Positions 25,274 through 31,732 of a stretch of 45,265 bases of DNA are shown one piece after another; positions within the stretch are counted from its first letter, which is position 1, and every line of letters begins with the position of its first letter. The stretch is from Deltaproteobacteria bacterium (lineage in GTDB: Bacteria; Desulfobacterota; RBG-13-43-22), in contig JACRBX010000320.1 of assembly GCA_016219225.1 (NCBI GenBank), positions 1 through 45,265 on the forward strand, given 5' to 3'. The position numbers were made by a program, and so were the translations under genes. Below the pieces are notes generated by a model. It saw nothing but the letters and a program-made list of their open reading frames with translations. It ran no database searches and was not told the DNA's origin.

Positions 25274-25480
25274 TTATTCTTTCCAATTAGCCCTGGCTCG
25301 TTTAAATATTTCATCAATGGTTTGACCTTCATAGAGACGACGAGAAATTTCTACGTAATCGGTTGGTTCACGATGAAACATAGTGAGAAACCTCAATGCA
25401 GCAGACGGACCCAGGGCCTTATTCAATGCTTCTATGCCCTTGAATTTAATTTCTGCATCGTCAAATTGTTGCGCTTTCAT
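25274..25480 (-). CDS. Small putative antitoxin-like protein paired with PIN protein
   Basis: 68 residues: MKAQQFDDAEIKFKGIEALN, then KALGPSAALRFLTMFHREPT, DYVEISRRLYEGQTIDEIF. I recall this pattern from conserved hypothetical proteins next to PIN-domain genes, where they are presumed antitoxins. GGGAGG lies upstream of the ATG, inside the end of the PIN gene, which it overlaps by 20 bases. No DNA-binding motif is obvious. Whether it still has a function is unclear because the partner is truncated. Confidence 0.55.
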   Translation of the reverse strand: MKAQQFDDAEIKFKGIEALNKALGPSAALRFLTMFHREPTDYVEISRRLYEGQTIDEIFKRARANWKE

Positions 25481-25775
25481 TTTTGTTAGCCTCCCTTATA
25501 TAATCCACGGGATTCATGACCCCCATGGAAAGGTTCAATCGTTTTGCGCGTTTTATTAGTTCCTCGTCGCAGGTAAGAAAAAAAGTACATCCTGTGAAAT
25601 GTGAACAGGCGAGATGTAACGCATCTTTCGAGGACAATCCTGCTTTGTCCTGAAAGTTCTTTGCAGCAGTGTATATTTCTTCTTTAGGGCCTATTCTTAC
25701 TTTGCAAAGGGAGGAAAGGCGCAATATTTCCAACTTCCTCTCGATAAAGGGACACAGAACATTCTCACTCGGCAC
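25461..25775 (-). pseudogene. PIN-domain (VapC-like) protein lacking its N-terminus
   Basis: 104 residues from GTG 25773-25775, with TAA directly before it in frame. The C-terminal two thirds of a PIN domain are clear: LSSKDALHLACSHFTGCTFF and LTCDEELIKRAKRLNL, ending NPVDYIRE. Family members are about 145-150 residues and begin with a beta strand bearing the first catalytic Asp (YLDxxxxNRPFDD). That part is absent, so an active Mg-dependent RNase is unlikely. The first codons overlap the end of the truncated MqsA-like gene by 11 bases, suggesting a deletion joined the two. Confidence 0.6.
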
Positions 25776-25980
25776 TTAGGTCTCCCTTTCCCCCACGCAA
25801 CAGGGAAGCCTGAGCCTCGGTATACCGCCGGTAGCTCTCGGCATCCCAAACGCCTTCGCCGCAGGCCGGACAGAAATCACCATGCATTATGTGGAGTGTC
25901 AATGACTGGTTTCCATAAGAAAGAGTCTCATCTTGAGTTTTCGCCACCATCTTTGGATGACCGCAGGCTGGACATTTCAT
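25765..25980 (-). CDS. MqsA/YgiT-type zinc-finger protein without HTH domain
   Basis: 71 residues from ATG 25978-25980 (MKCPACGHPKMVAKTQDETL). The zinc site is two CxxC pairs (CPAC and CPAC, about 3-6 and 37-40), as in the MqsA N-terminal domain, followed by YRRYTEAQASLL. Full MqsA has a C-terminal XRE helix-turn-helix for DNA binding; here a TGA ends the protein just where it should begin. No mqsR toxin gene is adjacent. It could be an independent short YgiT protein, but the junction with a truncated PIN gene favours a deletion product. Confidence 0.6.
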   Translation of the reverse strand: MKCPACGHPKMVAKTQDETLSYGNQSLTLHIMHGDFCPACGEGVWDAESYRRYTEAQASLLRGGKGDLSAE

Positions 25981-26045
25981 AGTTACCTCATTTCTCCTTA
26001 AACTGAATGACCGGCGGACGATCCCCTGAAATTTTCCCAAAATAA

Positions 26046-26324
26046 TTATGAATCTTTGGTGCGGATATTTGCGCGAGCGGTCCGTTTCAAGCGGCCCTCT
26101 CGCTTGATATCTTCAGTATTCCAAGGCATCGGCTGGCCGCTATTTAGTCCGTCGTGGATATCCTGCCGTAACTGTTCGGGTTTGGCCGCTTGCAGGCGGT
26201 CTTGAGCTTCCATGAGGCGTAACGCCTCGCGAACCACCTCGCTGGCCGAGGTATAAAGTCCGGATGCCACTTTCTGCTTGACCATGTCCTCAAGGTGAGG
26301 AGTTAGGTTAACGTTCATCGTCAT
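26046..26324 (-). CDS. ParD-family antitoxin (orphan)
   Basis: 92 residues. The ribbon-helix-helix half reads NVNLTPHLEDMVKQKVASGL and YTSASEVVREALRLME, typical of ParD/CC2985-type antitoxins. The C-terminal half (PWNTEDIKREGRLKRTARAN) would bind ParE. ATG 26322-26324 has GGAGGG six bases upstream. No ParE toxin gene follows; the next gene downstream is the MqsA-like fragment. It may be a leftover antitoxin. Confidence 0.72.
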   Translation of the reverse strand: MTMNVNLTPHLEDMVKQKVASGLYTSASEVVREALRLMEAQDRLQAAKPEQLRQDIHDGLNSGQPMPWNTEDIKREGRLKRTARANIRTKDS

Positions 26325-26613
26325 GGAACCCTCCGGTTTTTATTTTATAGCCATTTCGGAAACATCAGTATTGTCATAATATGTCAAAGTTTGCCATTTG
26401 TCAAATCGATCTTTATCGTCAAAATTAACTGGTTAAGAAAATAAACCGCTGGTCGTCTTTTAGTCAGGTGCTCCTGGCTTACTTCTTAATCGAAGTAAAT
26501 GGCAGGCTTTCTGCTCGTAGATAATAAGGCATCAGACTTACCAGGCCCGCCCCCGCTCAAGCCCTTCCCACCTGCCGAACATGGATAAGCTACGGGAAAA
26601 TTGAATCCACTTA

Positions 26614-26853
26614 CTACTCGTTTAGAAAGGGGGTCCAGTGTCCGGAAGGCCGGAAATGGAGTTGGAATTTCTCGCACCTTGGACAAAAATAATCACCATC
26701 GGTGAGCGCGACTTGTTCATTCCGGGACTGGGGCAAATTCCAGGAGACAATGATTTTGGCGCCAGGCTTTTGGATCATTTTGGGATCGGCGTAAGGCACC
26801 GGCGCTTGGCCCGGAAAAGCCGGGCTTTCCAGCTTGTCGGACATGAGGTTCAC
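26614..26853 (-). CDS. Hypothetical protein with CPRC zinc-knuckle motif (doubtful)
   Basis: 79 residues (MNLMSDKLESPAFPGQ... DGDYFCPRCEKFQLHF). The frame stays open about 18 codons upstream without ATG (…YCLQKKGLVLVNLM). I do not recognise it. It is read here on the minus strand because of the CPRC motif, but the opposite frame is equally open. The stretch 26325-26613 next to it holds no gene I can support, only the AT-rich upstream region of the ParD gene. Confidence 0.25.
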   Translation of the reverse strand: MNLMSDKLESPAFPGQAPVPYADPKMIQKPGAKIIVSWNLPQSRNEQVALTDGDYFCPRCEKFQLHFRPSGHWTPFLNE

Positions 26854-26954
26854 CAGAACCAGGCCTTTCTTCTGGAGGCAATAGGCAGGAAATTTGCAAT
26901 CCGGTAGGCCAAAAAATTACAAAAGGCTAAACTGATACAAAATTTAGAATTGGT

Positions 26955-28364
26955 TCAAATCATCCAGTGGGGCAACAGGACTATCTTTGTTTTTCCCTCT
27001 TCAATGATATCGGCATCAACGAAACGGCCCACCAGGATTCCGGTCTTCTCCTTTTCCTTTTGCAGAAAGCTTCGGAGCCCTTTCAGATGCCGGGTCTGGA
27101 CCTTCTTGTCGCTTTTTACTTCCAGCGGAATCAGCCGGTCTGGGGTATAGATGACCAGATCAACTTCATCTTTGGATTTGGTCCGCCAATAATGGAGCCG
27201 TGCCGCCGGGTTCCATCGGGACAAATAGGTATTTAGCCGGTCAACCATGGCATTTTCCAGGGCGATACCGTATTGATTGAGTCGTTCCAATTGGGATAGT
27301 TCGGTCAGGCCCAGCAGAATGTTTCTTAGGCCCAGATCGGTGAAATAGACCTTGGGTGTTTTAAGAACTTCATTTCTGAGGTTCCTTGAATAAGTGGTTA
27401 GATTGATAATGATGAAGGTCTTTTCCAGGAGCATGGTGTATCGCTTTATGGTGTCCACGGTCACTTCAAGCTGTGTGGCGATGGTTGAATAGTTGAGAAT
27501 GTCCCCCACCCGAGCGGCCATAAGCTCCATTACCTTCTGATAGACCCAGAGCTTGTCTTCCCTTACCAGGTTTCTTATGTCTTGCTCAAGATAGGTGTCC
27601 CGGTAGTTTCTCAGGAGGACCTGTTTTCTTTCCGGATCAGCGCTGAGGGCCACGGCTGGAAGACCGCCAAAGACCATGGTTTCATCGAGAAACCGAAGGA
27701 TTTTCTGCTTGTGAGGCATCAATTGGGCCTGATGCTGTTTCAAGGCCTTTCGGTCGAAGGTCGCCTTCCCAAAAAGAAAATTTCGTATTCCGGATTTGTC
27801 CGGAGGCGGATAGCCATATCCTTTGAATATTTCGGTCTCGGAAAAGGGAAGAATTGACAATGACAGGACCCTTCCGGCGAGGCTTTCTTTTATCTGGGCC
27901 TTGAGCGTAAGAGAGGAAGAGCCTGTAAGGACCCACTTGACCGGCAGCCGCAGGTCGTACAAAGCCTTGATGTACTCCACGAATCCCGGAAGTTTCTGGA
28001 CTTCATCAATAAAGATGTAGAGTCTGGTTTTCAGCTGCTCTATATCTTCTCCCAGAAATCGTTCCATGATACTGAGAAAATGGGCCGGGGATGCGGAAAG
28101 CTCCTGACGCAGGGAAAGGTCGTCCAGCGTGAAGTAGAATATCCTCTCCGGACCGATGCCTTTTTTCAGTAAGTCGGAAATAAGCTGAAGTACCAGGGTA
28201 CTTTTCCCGGTTTGTCTCAGGCCAATAAGGGTCAGGATCTCTTTATCATTGAGGAAGCGGACCGCCAAATCATGGATGTCCCGTTCGACAATACCTGCCG
28301 GCAGACTGAAACCGCCGCTTTTCCAGGCATTGGTGCTATAAAACAGCCTTTCATCCAAAGTCAT
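26955..28364 (-). CDS. AAA ATPase with DUF4143 domain
   Basis: 469 residues. The N-terminal P-loop domain has Walker A LIGLRQTGKSTL (47-58) and Walker B LYIFIDEVQK (115-124), then the sensor LTGSSSL. The C-terminal DUF4143 region carries the restriction-endonuclease-like motif DEVDLVIYTPDRLIPLEVKS, with D, E and K positions of a PD-(D/E)XK fold. Such proteins are very common in prokaryotes and mobile islands; the function is not established. ATG 28362-28364 has GAGAGG upstream and an inverted repeat just beyond. Single-gene unit. Confidence 0.88.
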   Translation of the reverse strand: MTLDERLFYSTNAWKSGGFSLPAGIVERDIHDLAVRFLNDKEILTLIGLRQTGKSTLVLQLISDLLKKGIGPERIFYFTLDDLSLRQELSASPAHFLSIMERFLGEDIEQLKTRLYIFIDEVQKLPGFVEYIKALYDLRLPVKWVLTGSSSLTLKAQIKESLAGRVLSLSILPFSETEIFKGYGYPPPDKSGIRNFLFGKATFDRKALKQHQAQLMPHKQKILRFLDETMVFGGLPAVALSADPERKQVLLRNYRDTYLEQDIRNLVREDKLWVYQKVMELMAARVGDILNYSTIATQLEVTVDTIKRYTMLLEKTFIIINLTTYSRNLRNEVLKTPKVYFTDLGLRNILLGLTELSQLERLNQYGIALENAMVDRLNTYLSRWNPAARLHYWRTKSKDEVDLVIYTPDRLIPLEVKSDKKVQTRHLKGLRSFLQKEKEKTGILVGRFVDADIIEEGKTKIVLLPHWMI

Positions 28365-28370
28365 ACACCT

Positions 28371-28398
28371 CTCGAAATTTTATTGAGATAATTTCGAG
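28371..28398. promoter_or_regulatory. Inverted repeat upstream of the DUF4143 ATPase
   Basis: CTCGAAAT (28371-28378) and ATTTCGAG (28391-28398), perfect 8-bp arms 12 bases apart, 7 bases upstream of the start codon and so over the ribosome site. It could be an operator or an mRNA hairpin hiding the ribosome site. Confidence 0.4.
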
Positions 28399-28451
28399 TG
28401 TAGTCTATAAAAAGGAGGAATGCAAGCCCAAAAAATCTCCCCCCGGCTTAT

Positions 28452-28500
28452 GTCCATCCGACCATCGTCTGATCGCCGGTGGCCCGATGGAGTGCGATTC
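28452..28500. repeat. Direct repeat, copy 2 (second hutC-like 3' end)
   Basis: Matches 24900-24948 at 46 of 49 positions. Read in the hutC frame it gives VHPTIV-stop versus VHPTLA-stop, conservative changes, followed by the same non-coding DNA. No hutC coding sequence precedes it. The rest of the gap 28501-28641 holds only a CTCTCCG...CGGAGAG hairpin (28582-28610). Confidence 0.85.
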
Positions 28501-28641
28501 AGGGCCGAGTAGAGATCTGGCGCCGGGGAATATACGCCCTTTAATGCATGAGGAAATCCGGGGCCTAAGTGGATTGACTCCCTCTCCGGGGTTTGTTCCC
28601 TGTCGGAGAGAATCCTAAAGAAGAGAGGGCCAGGAAACGGT

Positions 28642-28857
28642 CTATTTTAAAAATTCAAAAGGATAATATCGATGCCCTATTTTGATCCGATAGGTCTCAA
28701 AATCATCACGGTCAATCGTGAATATCCGCTTCGTCCTTAATGTCTCTGCGGCCGCGACTAAAGAGGCATCCGCCAGATCCATCGGATGATCGGCGTATTT
28801 CTTCTTCAAATCAAAGGCCTGGAAAAGGGCACCATCATCCATAGACCAGATAGACAA
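28642..28857 (-). pseudogene. VapC-type PIN toxin, C-terminal stump
   Basis: 71 residues from a TTG. YADHPMDLADASLVAAAETL and RTKRIFTIDRDDFETYRI are the C-terminal half of a PIN domain, with the DLADA and D-x-DF acidic motifs. The N-terminal half with the first catalytic Asp is missing; VapC proteins are about 130 residues. Upstream the frame runs only four more codons to TAG, and at 28861 the DNA turns into an istB fragment on the other strand. No antitoxin gene remains. IS insertion followed by decay explains it. Confidence 0.65.
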
Positions 28858-28860
28858 CCC

Positions 28861-28988
28861 TTCGAAATCCTAACCAGTAACCGGCCTCTCGGGATCGGAT
28901 CGCTCTCTTCCCCGATCCGGTCACGGCCAATGCGATCTTGGACCGCCTGGCCCATCACGCCTACCGCAAGACGGTGGACTGGGTCGCT
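28861..28988 (+). pseudogene. istB: IstB (IS21-family ATPase) C-terminal fragment, frameshifted
   Basis: Frame one gives FEILTSNRPLG, and after a shift of frame near 28895 a second frame gives IALFPDPVTANAILDRLAHH followed by AYRKTVDW. Together these spell the C-terminal end of IstB (TSNRPL..FPDPV..AILDRLAHHA). No istA, no N-terminal part and no terminal inverted repeat are visible. It lies directly against the VapC stump, marking an old IS21-type insertion. Confidence 0.75.
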
Positions 28989-28989
28989 G

Positions 28990-29850
28990 CTATTTGTTAT
29001 GTCTCCCATCCTTCGTTGCCTTCTTTTCCTTGATGTATTTACGCAACTTTCCCAATGTGGAAAGAGGTGGTTCAATATTCGTGGTACCATAGTCGTGGAT
29101 TGTGCCTTTTTCAGTCTTCTTCGTATATGGCCCTATAATGTATTGTTTCCAATTTGAAATGTTGAAGTCATCAGTCAATGGCTTATTGCTGTTTCTTTCA
29201 CCGTAGTTTGATAGTTGACCCGTGAAGTTCTTGGCAGTCTTCTTGCCTTGCTGCTCGGCAAATGAGAAAGCGATCTTGTAGTCTATGATGCCTTTGTCGT
29301 TCTTGAACAAATCGATCATCGCTTCCCATGGAGCATTATACGATCCTCCTGCACTTGCGGTTGTTACCTTGATGGGGTACTTCACTTCAGCTATCTTGGC
29401 CTGAATCGGAAAAGTGGCGCTCTGCGGACCTTTTTCTGATGCAAGGCCAATGAGCGTAAGGGCTAACTGCCGAAGCAGTGCAGGGCCATCAAGGATGTCG
29501 ATTGCATAGTTCTCTTGCATTTGTATGTTTCTTGTGAGCAGGACTCGCCCTGCTATCAGTATAGCCTCGCCACTCGACCCGTCAACGGTAGGAACAAGAC
29601 CATCAAGTTTTATGTGCATATCGTCGTTTTCCATAAGTTGTACGGTAAATGAAGGGTTTCCTTGAATCCCCTTTGGCTCCAGCTTCAGCGTGAAATCTCT
29701 TGCCGAATACCATTTAGAATTCCTGGCACACAGGTGCCCCTCGTGGACCCGGTGCTCAAACGATGATCCCGAGATCGCAGCCGTACAACAAAGAAATACT
29801 ATAAATGTACAAAGAAACCATTCGATCAGAAACAATTGAGGTCTATGCAT
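28990..29850 (-). CDS. Secreted hypothetical protein
   Basis: 286 residues. The N-terminal hydrophobic segment FLIEWFLCTFIVFLCCTAAI is followed by SGSS, a likely Sec signal peptide with cleavage near 27-30. The mature part is mixed alpha/beta with motifs LDGLVPTVDGSSGEAILIAG and PWEAMIDLFKNDKGIIDYKI, and a basic, lysine-rich C-terminus. I do not recognise a family. The codon usage is more AT-rich than in the metabolic genes. GGAG lies upstream of the ATG. Its stop abuts the istB fragment. Confidence 0.6.
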   Translation of the reverse strand: MHRPQLFLIEWFLCTFIVFLCCTAAISGSSFEHRVHEGHLCARNSKWYSARDFTLKLEPKGIQGNPSFTVQLMENDDMHIKLDGLVPTVDGSSGEAILIAGRVLLTRNIQMQENYAIDILDGPALLRQLALTLIGLASEKGPQSATFPIQAKIAEVKYPIKVTTASAGGSYNAPWEAMIDLFKNDKGIIDYKIAFSFAEQQGKKTAKNFTGQLSNYGERNSNKPLTDDFNISNWKQYIIGPYTKKTEKGTIHDYGTTNIEPPLSTLGKLRKYIKEKKATKDGRHNK

Positions 29851-29979
29851 TTCTTTATCTCCTTCTACGGGATATCGATTGCCTTAACCAGTAGGGCCAC
29901 AGATGTAGGAATAAAAAAAGGAAGAGCGTTATTTTCCCGTCTGGTTGAAGGCTGGGAAAGGGAACGTTGTCCATTCCAT

Positions 29980-30150
29980 TCAGTTTTTTCGCTGCATTCA
30001 ACCCCTTAATCTCCATGGCCACCCTGTTGTTCCAACCCCTCCATGACGAGCGACCTCAGTCACAGGAATCCCCAGTTCCAGATAAAAGTAAAAACAGATT
30101 TTCTTCCGGAGTTCCGATACGGCCCTTTTGGCGGCTCCCTGATAGTTCCC
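29980..30150 (-). pseudogene. RAYT (REP-associated tyrosine transposase) C-terminal relic
   Basis: On the minus strand the frame reads YQGAAKRAVSELRKKICFYF, then YLELGIPVTEVARHGGVGTT. A frameshift near 30022 leads to VAMEIKGLNAAKK. This is the DnaA-C-like helix-turn-helix found at the end of RAYT/Y1 transposases (ELGIPxTEVARxLGVGTSAxAMAIK). The catalytic HUH domain is absent. A decayed REP-like unit starts at 30151. The rest of the gap 29851-30368 shows nothing else that I can support. Confidence 0.6.
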
Positions 30151-30181
30151 GTAGGGTAGGTGGAACGAAGTGCAAATCACC
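30151..30181. repeat. Decayed GTAG-headed REP-like unit
   Basis: GTAGGGTAGGTGGAACGAAG continues TGCAAATCACC. It aligns with the units at 17947-17977 (GTAGGGTGGGTGCAGCAAAG, ending ACCCACC) and the inverted unit ending at 18050. It is single and mutated in the stem. Confidence 0.5.
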
Positions 30182-30368
30182 AATATCTTCCATACAATCC
30201 AAATTGTTGGGTTCCGTTTTCTCATTTTTATCACCTCTTTTACTCTTTTTTACATTTATTTTACAAATTTTTACAAGCCTAAAAAAGATTCTTTACATCT
30301 CTGAAATAAGATACGAGAAAAATTAAGCTGAAAATCCTTAGCCGCAGCACAAAGAAAGGAGAGGGAAT

Positions 30369-31055
30369 ATGGGGAAAATGACTCGAAGGGAATTTATCCT
30401 GAACAGTTCGATGATTGCCGGAGGAACCCTTGGAGGCCTGGCCATGGGGAGTGGGGTATTTACACCCCCCCAAGCCTTAAGTGCAGAAATTAAATTTCCG
30501 GAATCAAGCTGCCAGGCCAAAAAGAAAAGCAAAAAGAAAATCCTGATCGGCTATGCCAGTTTTTGCGGATCTACCGGCGAAGTGGCTGAGGCTTTAGGGC
30601 GGGAGTTGTGTCAACAAGGGGCCCAGGTTGATATACGAGTCCTAAAAAACGTTAGGGATATTTCTTCCTATGACGGAGCCGTCTTGGGCAGCTCGGTGCG
30701 TAGTGCGTCCTGGCTGCCCGAGGCTATTGAATTCGTGCAAAACAACCAGGAGAGGTTGAGCCGGATCCCGGTGGCCTTCTTTTTGACCTGCCTGGCCTTA
30801 TATAAGGATACCGAGGAAAGTCGCAGGGTAGCCGGGAGTTATATGAATCCGGTTCTCAAATCTGCACCTTCCGTTCAACCGGTTGACCTGGGGTTATTTG
30901 CGGGGGTATTGGATTACAGTAAATTAACTATTATGTATCGCATGATCATGAAATCAAAAATGAAAGACCGGGGTGTACCGGAAGGTGACTTCCGAAACTG
31001 GGAGGCCATCCAGGCCTGGGCAAGGGCCATTTATCCTTCTTTGTCAGTCGGTTAG
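30369..31055 (+). CDS. Flavodoxin-domain protein with twin-arginine-like leader
   Basis: 228 residues. The N-terminus MTRREFILNSSMIAGGTLGG has an RR-x-F motif and a hydrophobic stretch ending in SAE, a likely Tat signal or anchor. From about residue 58 a flavodoxin fold of HemG/Flavodoxin-5 type begins: ILIGYASFCGSTGEVAEALG, the FMN phosphate loop, then YDGAVLGSSVR and FLTCLALYKD. HemG is protoporphyrinogen oxidase, but export of a flavodoxin-like protein points to a different role in the periplasm. AAAGGAGAGG precedes the ATG. No operon partner. Confidence 0.75.
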   Translation: MGKMTRREFILNSSMIAGGTLGGLAMGSGVFTPPQALSAEIKFPESSCQAKKKSKKKILIGYASFCGSTGEVAEALGRELCQQGAQVDIRVLKNVRDISSYDGAVLGSSVRSASWLPEAIEFVQNNQERLSRIPVAFFLTCLALYKDTEESRRVAGSYMNPVLKSAPSVQPVDLGLFAGVLDYSKLTIMYRMIMKSKMKDRGVPEGDFRNWEAIQAWARAIYPSLSVG

Positions 31056-31118
31056 CGCCGAGCCCGGAATTCCACTCCAATGAAAGTTAATAAGGAAGAA
31101 ATCGTTATAATCGTATTC

Positions 31119-31300
31119 ATGCCGCCGGTAATTAAAGTCAACGGTATAACTTGCGAGATTGCAATCGATAGGTAAAGGCCCTTACTCTGGTACTTCAGGG
31201 GTCATCTGGGACTGATGGGGACCAAATAGTGCTGCGGTATCGCCGGATGCGGGGCTTGCACGGTCCATGTGGACGGCGAGCCGGTCCCGCAAATCCTGTC
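31119..31300 (+). pseudogene. [2Fe-2S] subunit of xanthine dehydrogenase/CO dehydrogenase family, decayed
   Basis: From ATG 31119 the frame reads MPPVIKVNGITCEIAIDR, stop (TAA 31173-31175), RPLLWYFRGHLGLMGTK, stop (TAG 31227-31229), CCGIAGCGACTVHVDGEPV. This follows the N-terminal domain of CoxS/XdhC-like small subunits: (I)KVNG, PLLWxLRxxLGLTGTK, then the cluster motif CGxxxCGACTVHVDG. Two in-frame stops and loss of the C-terminal four-helix domain make it a pseudogene. No large-subunit remains are seen nearby. Confidence 0.85.
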
Positions 31301-31315
31301 TAATAAACAAACGTA

Positions 31316-31732
31316 TCATCGGTCATCTCCCCGCAGGAGTACAGGCTTGATATCAACGATTGGCGTCCCGTCGATGGCCTCCACCGGCGCAACCTTCAAC
31401 CTGTTCCCGGAGACCTCCAAGACCGAAACCCGATGAAGCCCTACCGGGTTGGGACGATGGGGCGACCGGGTCGCAAACACGCCTCTTAACGGTGCCTCGG
31501 CCTTCCCGCGCGGGTGCACCTGAAGCAGGTCACGTCGGGCGCGATGAAACCAGGTTAGAACGATAAGCTCGTCGCCGGCCCTGATGCCGAGAAGTCCTTG
31601 GGCTACTCGATCCGTGAGCTCCAGCCAGGCTTCGGGAGCGCCTTCGTCACCCTGGAGGGGTGCCGCCTCGAGACTGGTCAACCCGGAGCGTATGATCCCG
31701 ATTGGTTCGATGGTATAGCTCATTTCGATCAT
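31316..31732 (-). CDS. trmO: tRNA (N6-threonylcarbamoyladenosine37-N6)-methyltransferase TrmO
   Basis: 138 residues, UPF0066/TsaA family, which uses SAM to methylate t6A37 of tRNA(Thr). Motifs: YTIEPIGIIRSGLTS, LIVLTWFHRARRD, and GVFATRSPHRPNPVGLHRV, then VEAIDGTPIVDIKP. Shorter than E. coli TrmO, lacking the C-terminal extension, as in many archaeal and anaerobe versions. The ATG shares one base with the stop of the upstream sigma-54 regulator (TAATG), so the two are cotranscribed. An ATG three codons later is an alternative start. Confidence 0.88.
   Translation of the reverse strand: MIEMSYTIEPIGIIRSGLTSLEAAPLQGDEGAPEAWLELTDRVAQGLLGIRAGDELIVLTWFHRARRDLLQVHPRGKAEAPLRGVFATRSPHRPNPVGLHRVSVLEVSGNRLKVAPVEAIDGTPIVDIKPVLLRGDDR

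Noticed and set aside
25221-25300. Possible RelE/HigB-like toxin start (…KAFKELFNRV…) in frame after the small AT-rich ORF
   Set aside because: Only about 15 residues, no start codon and no toxin core follows.
26486-26686. 66-codon minus-strand frame overlapping the CPRC frame
   Set aside because: No motif or ribosome site; composition typical of chance frames.
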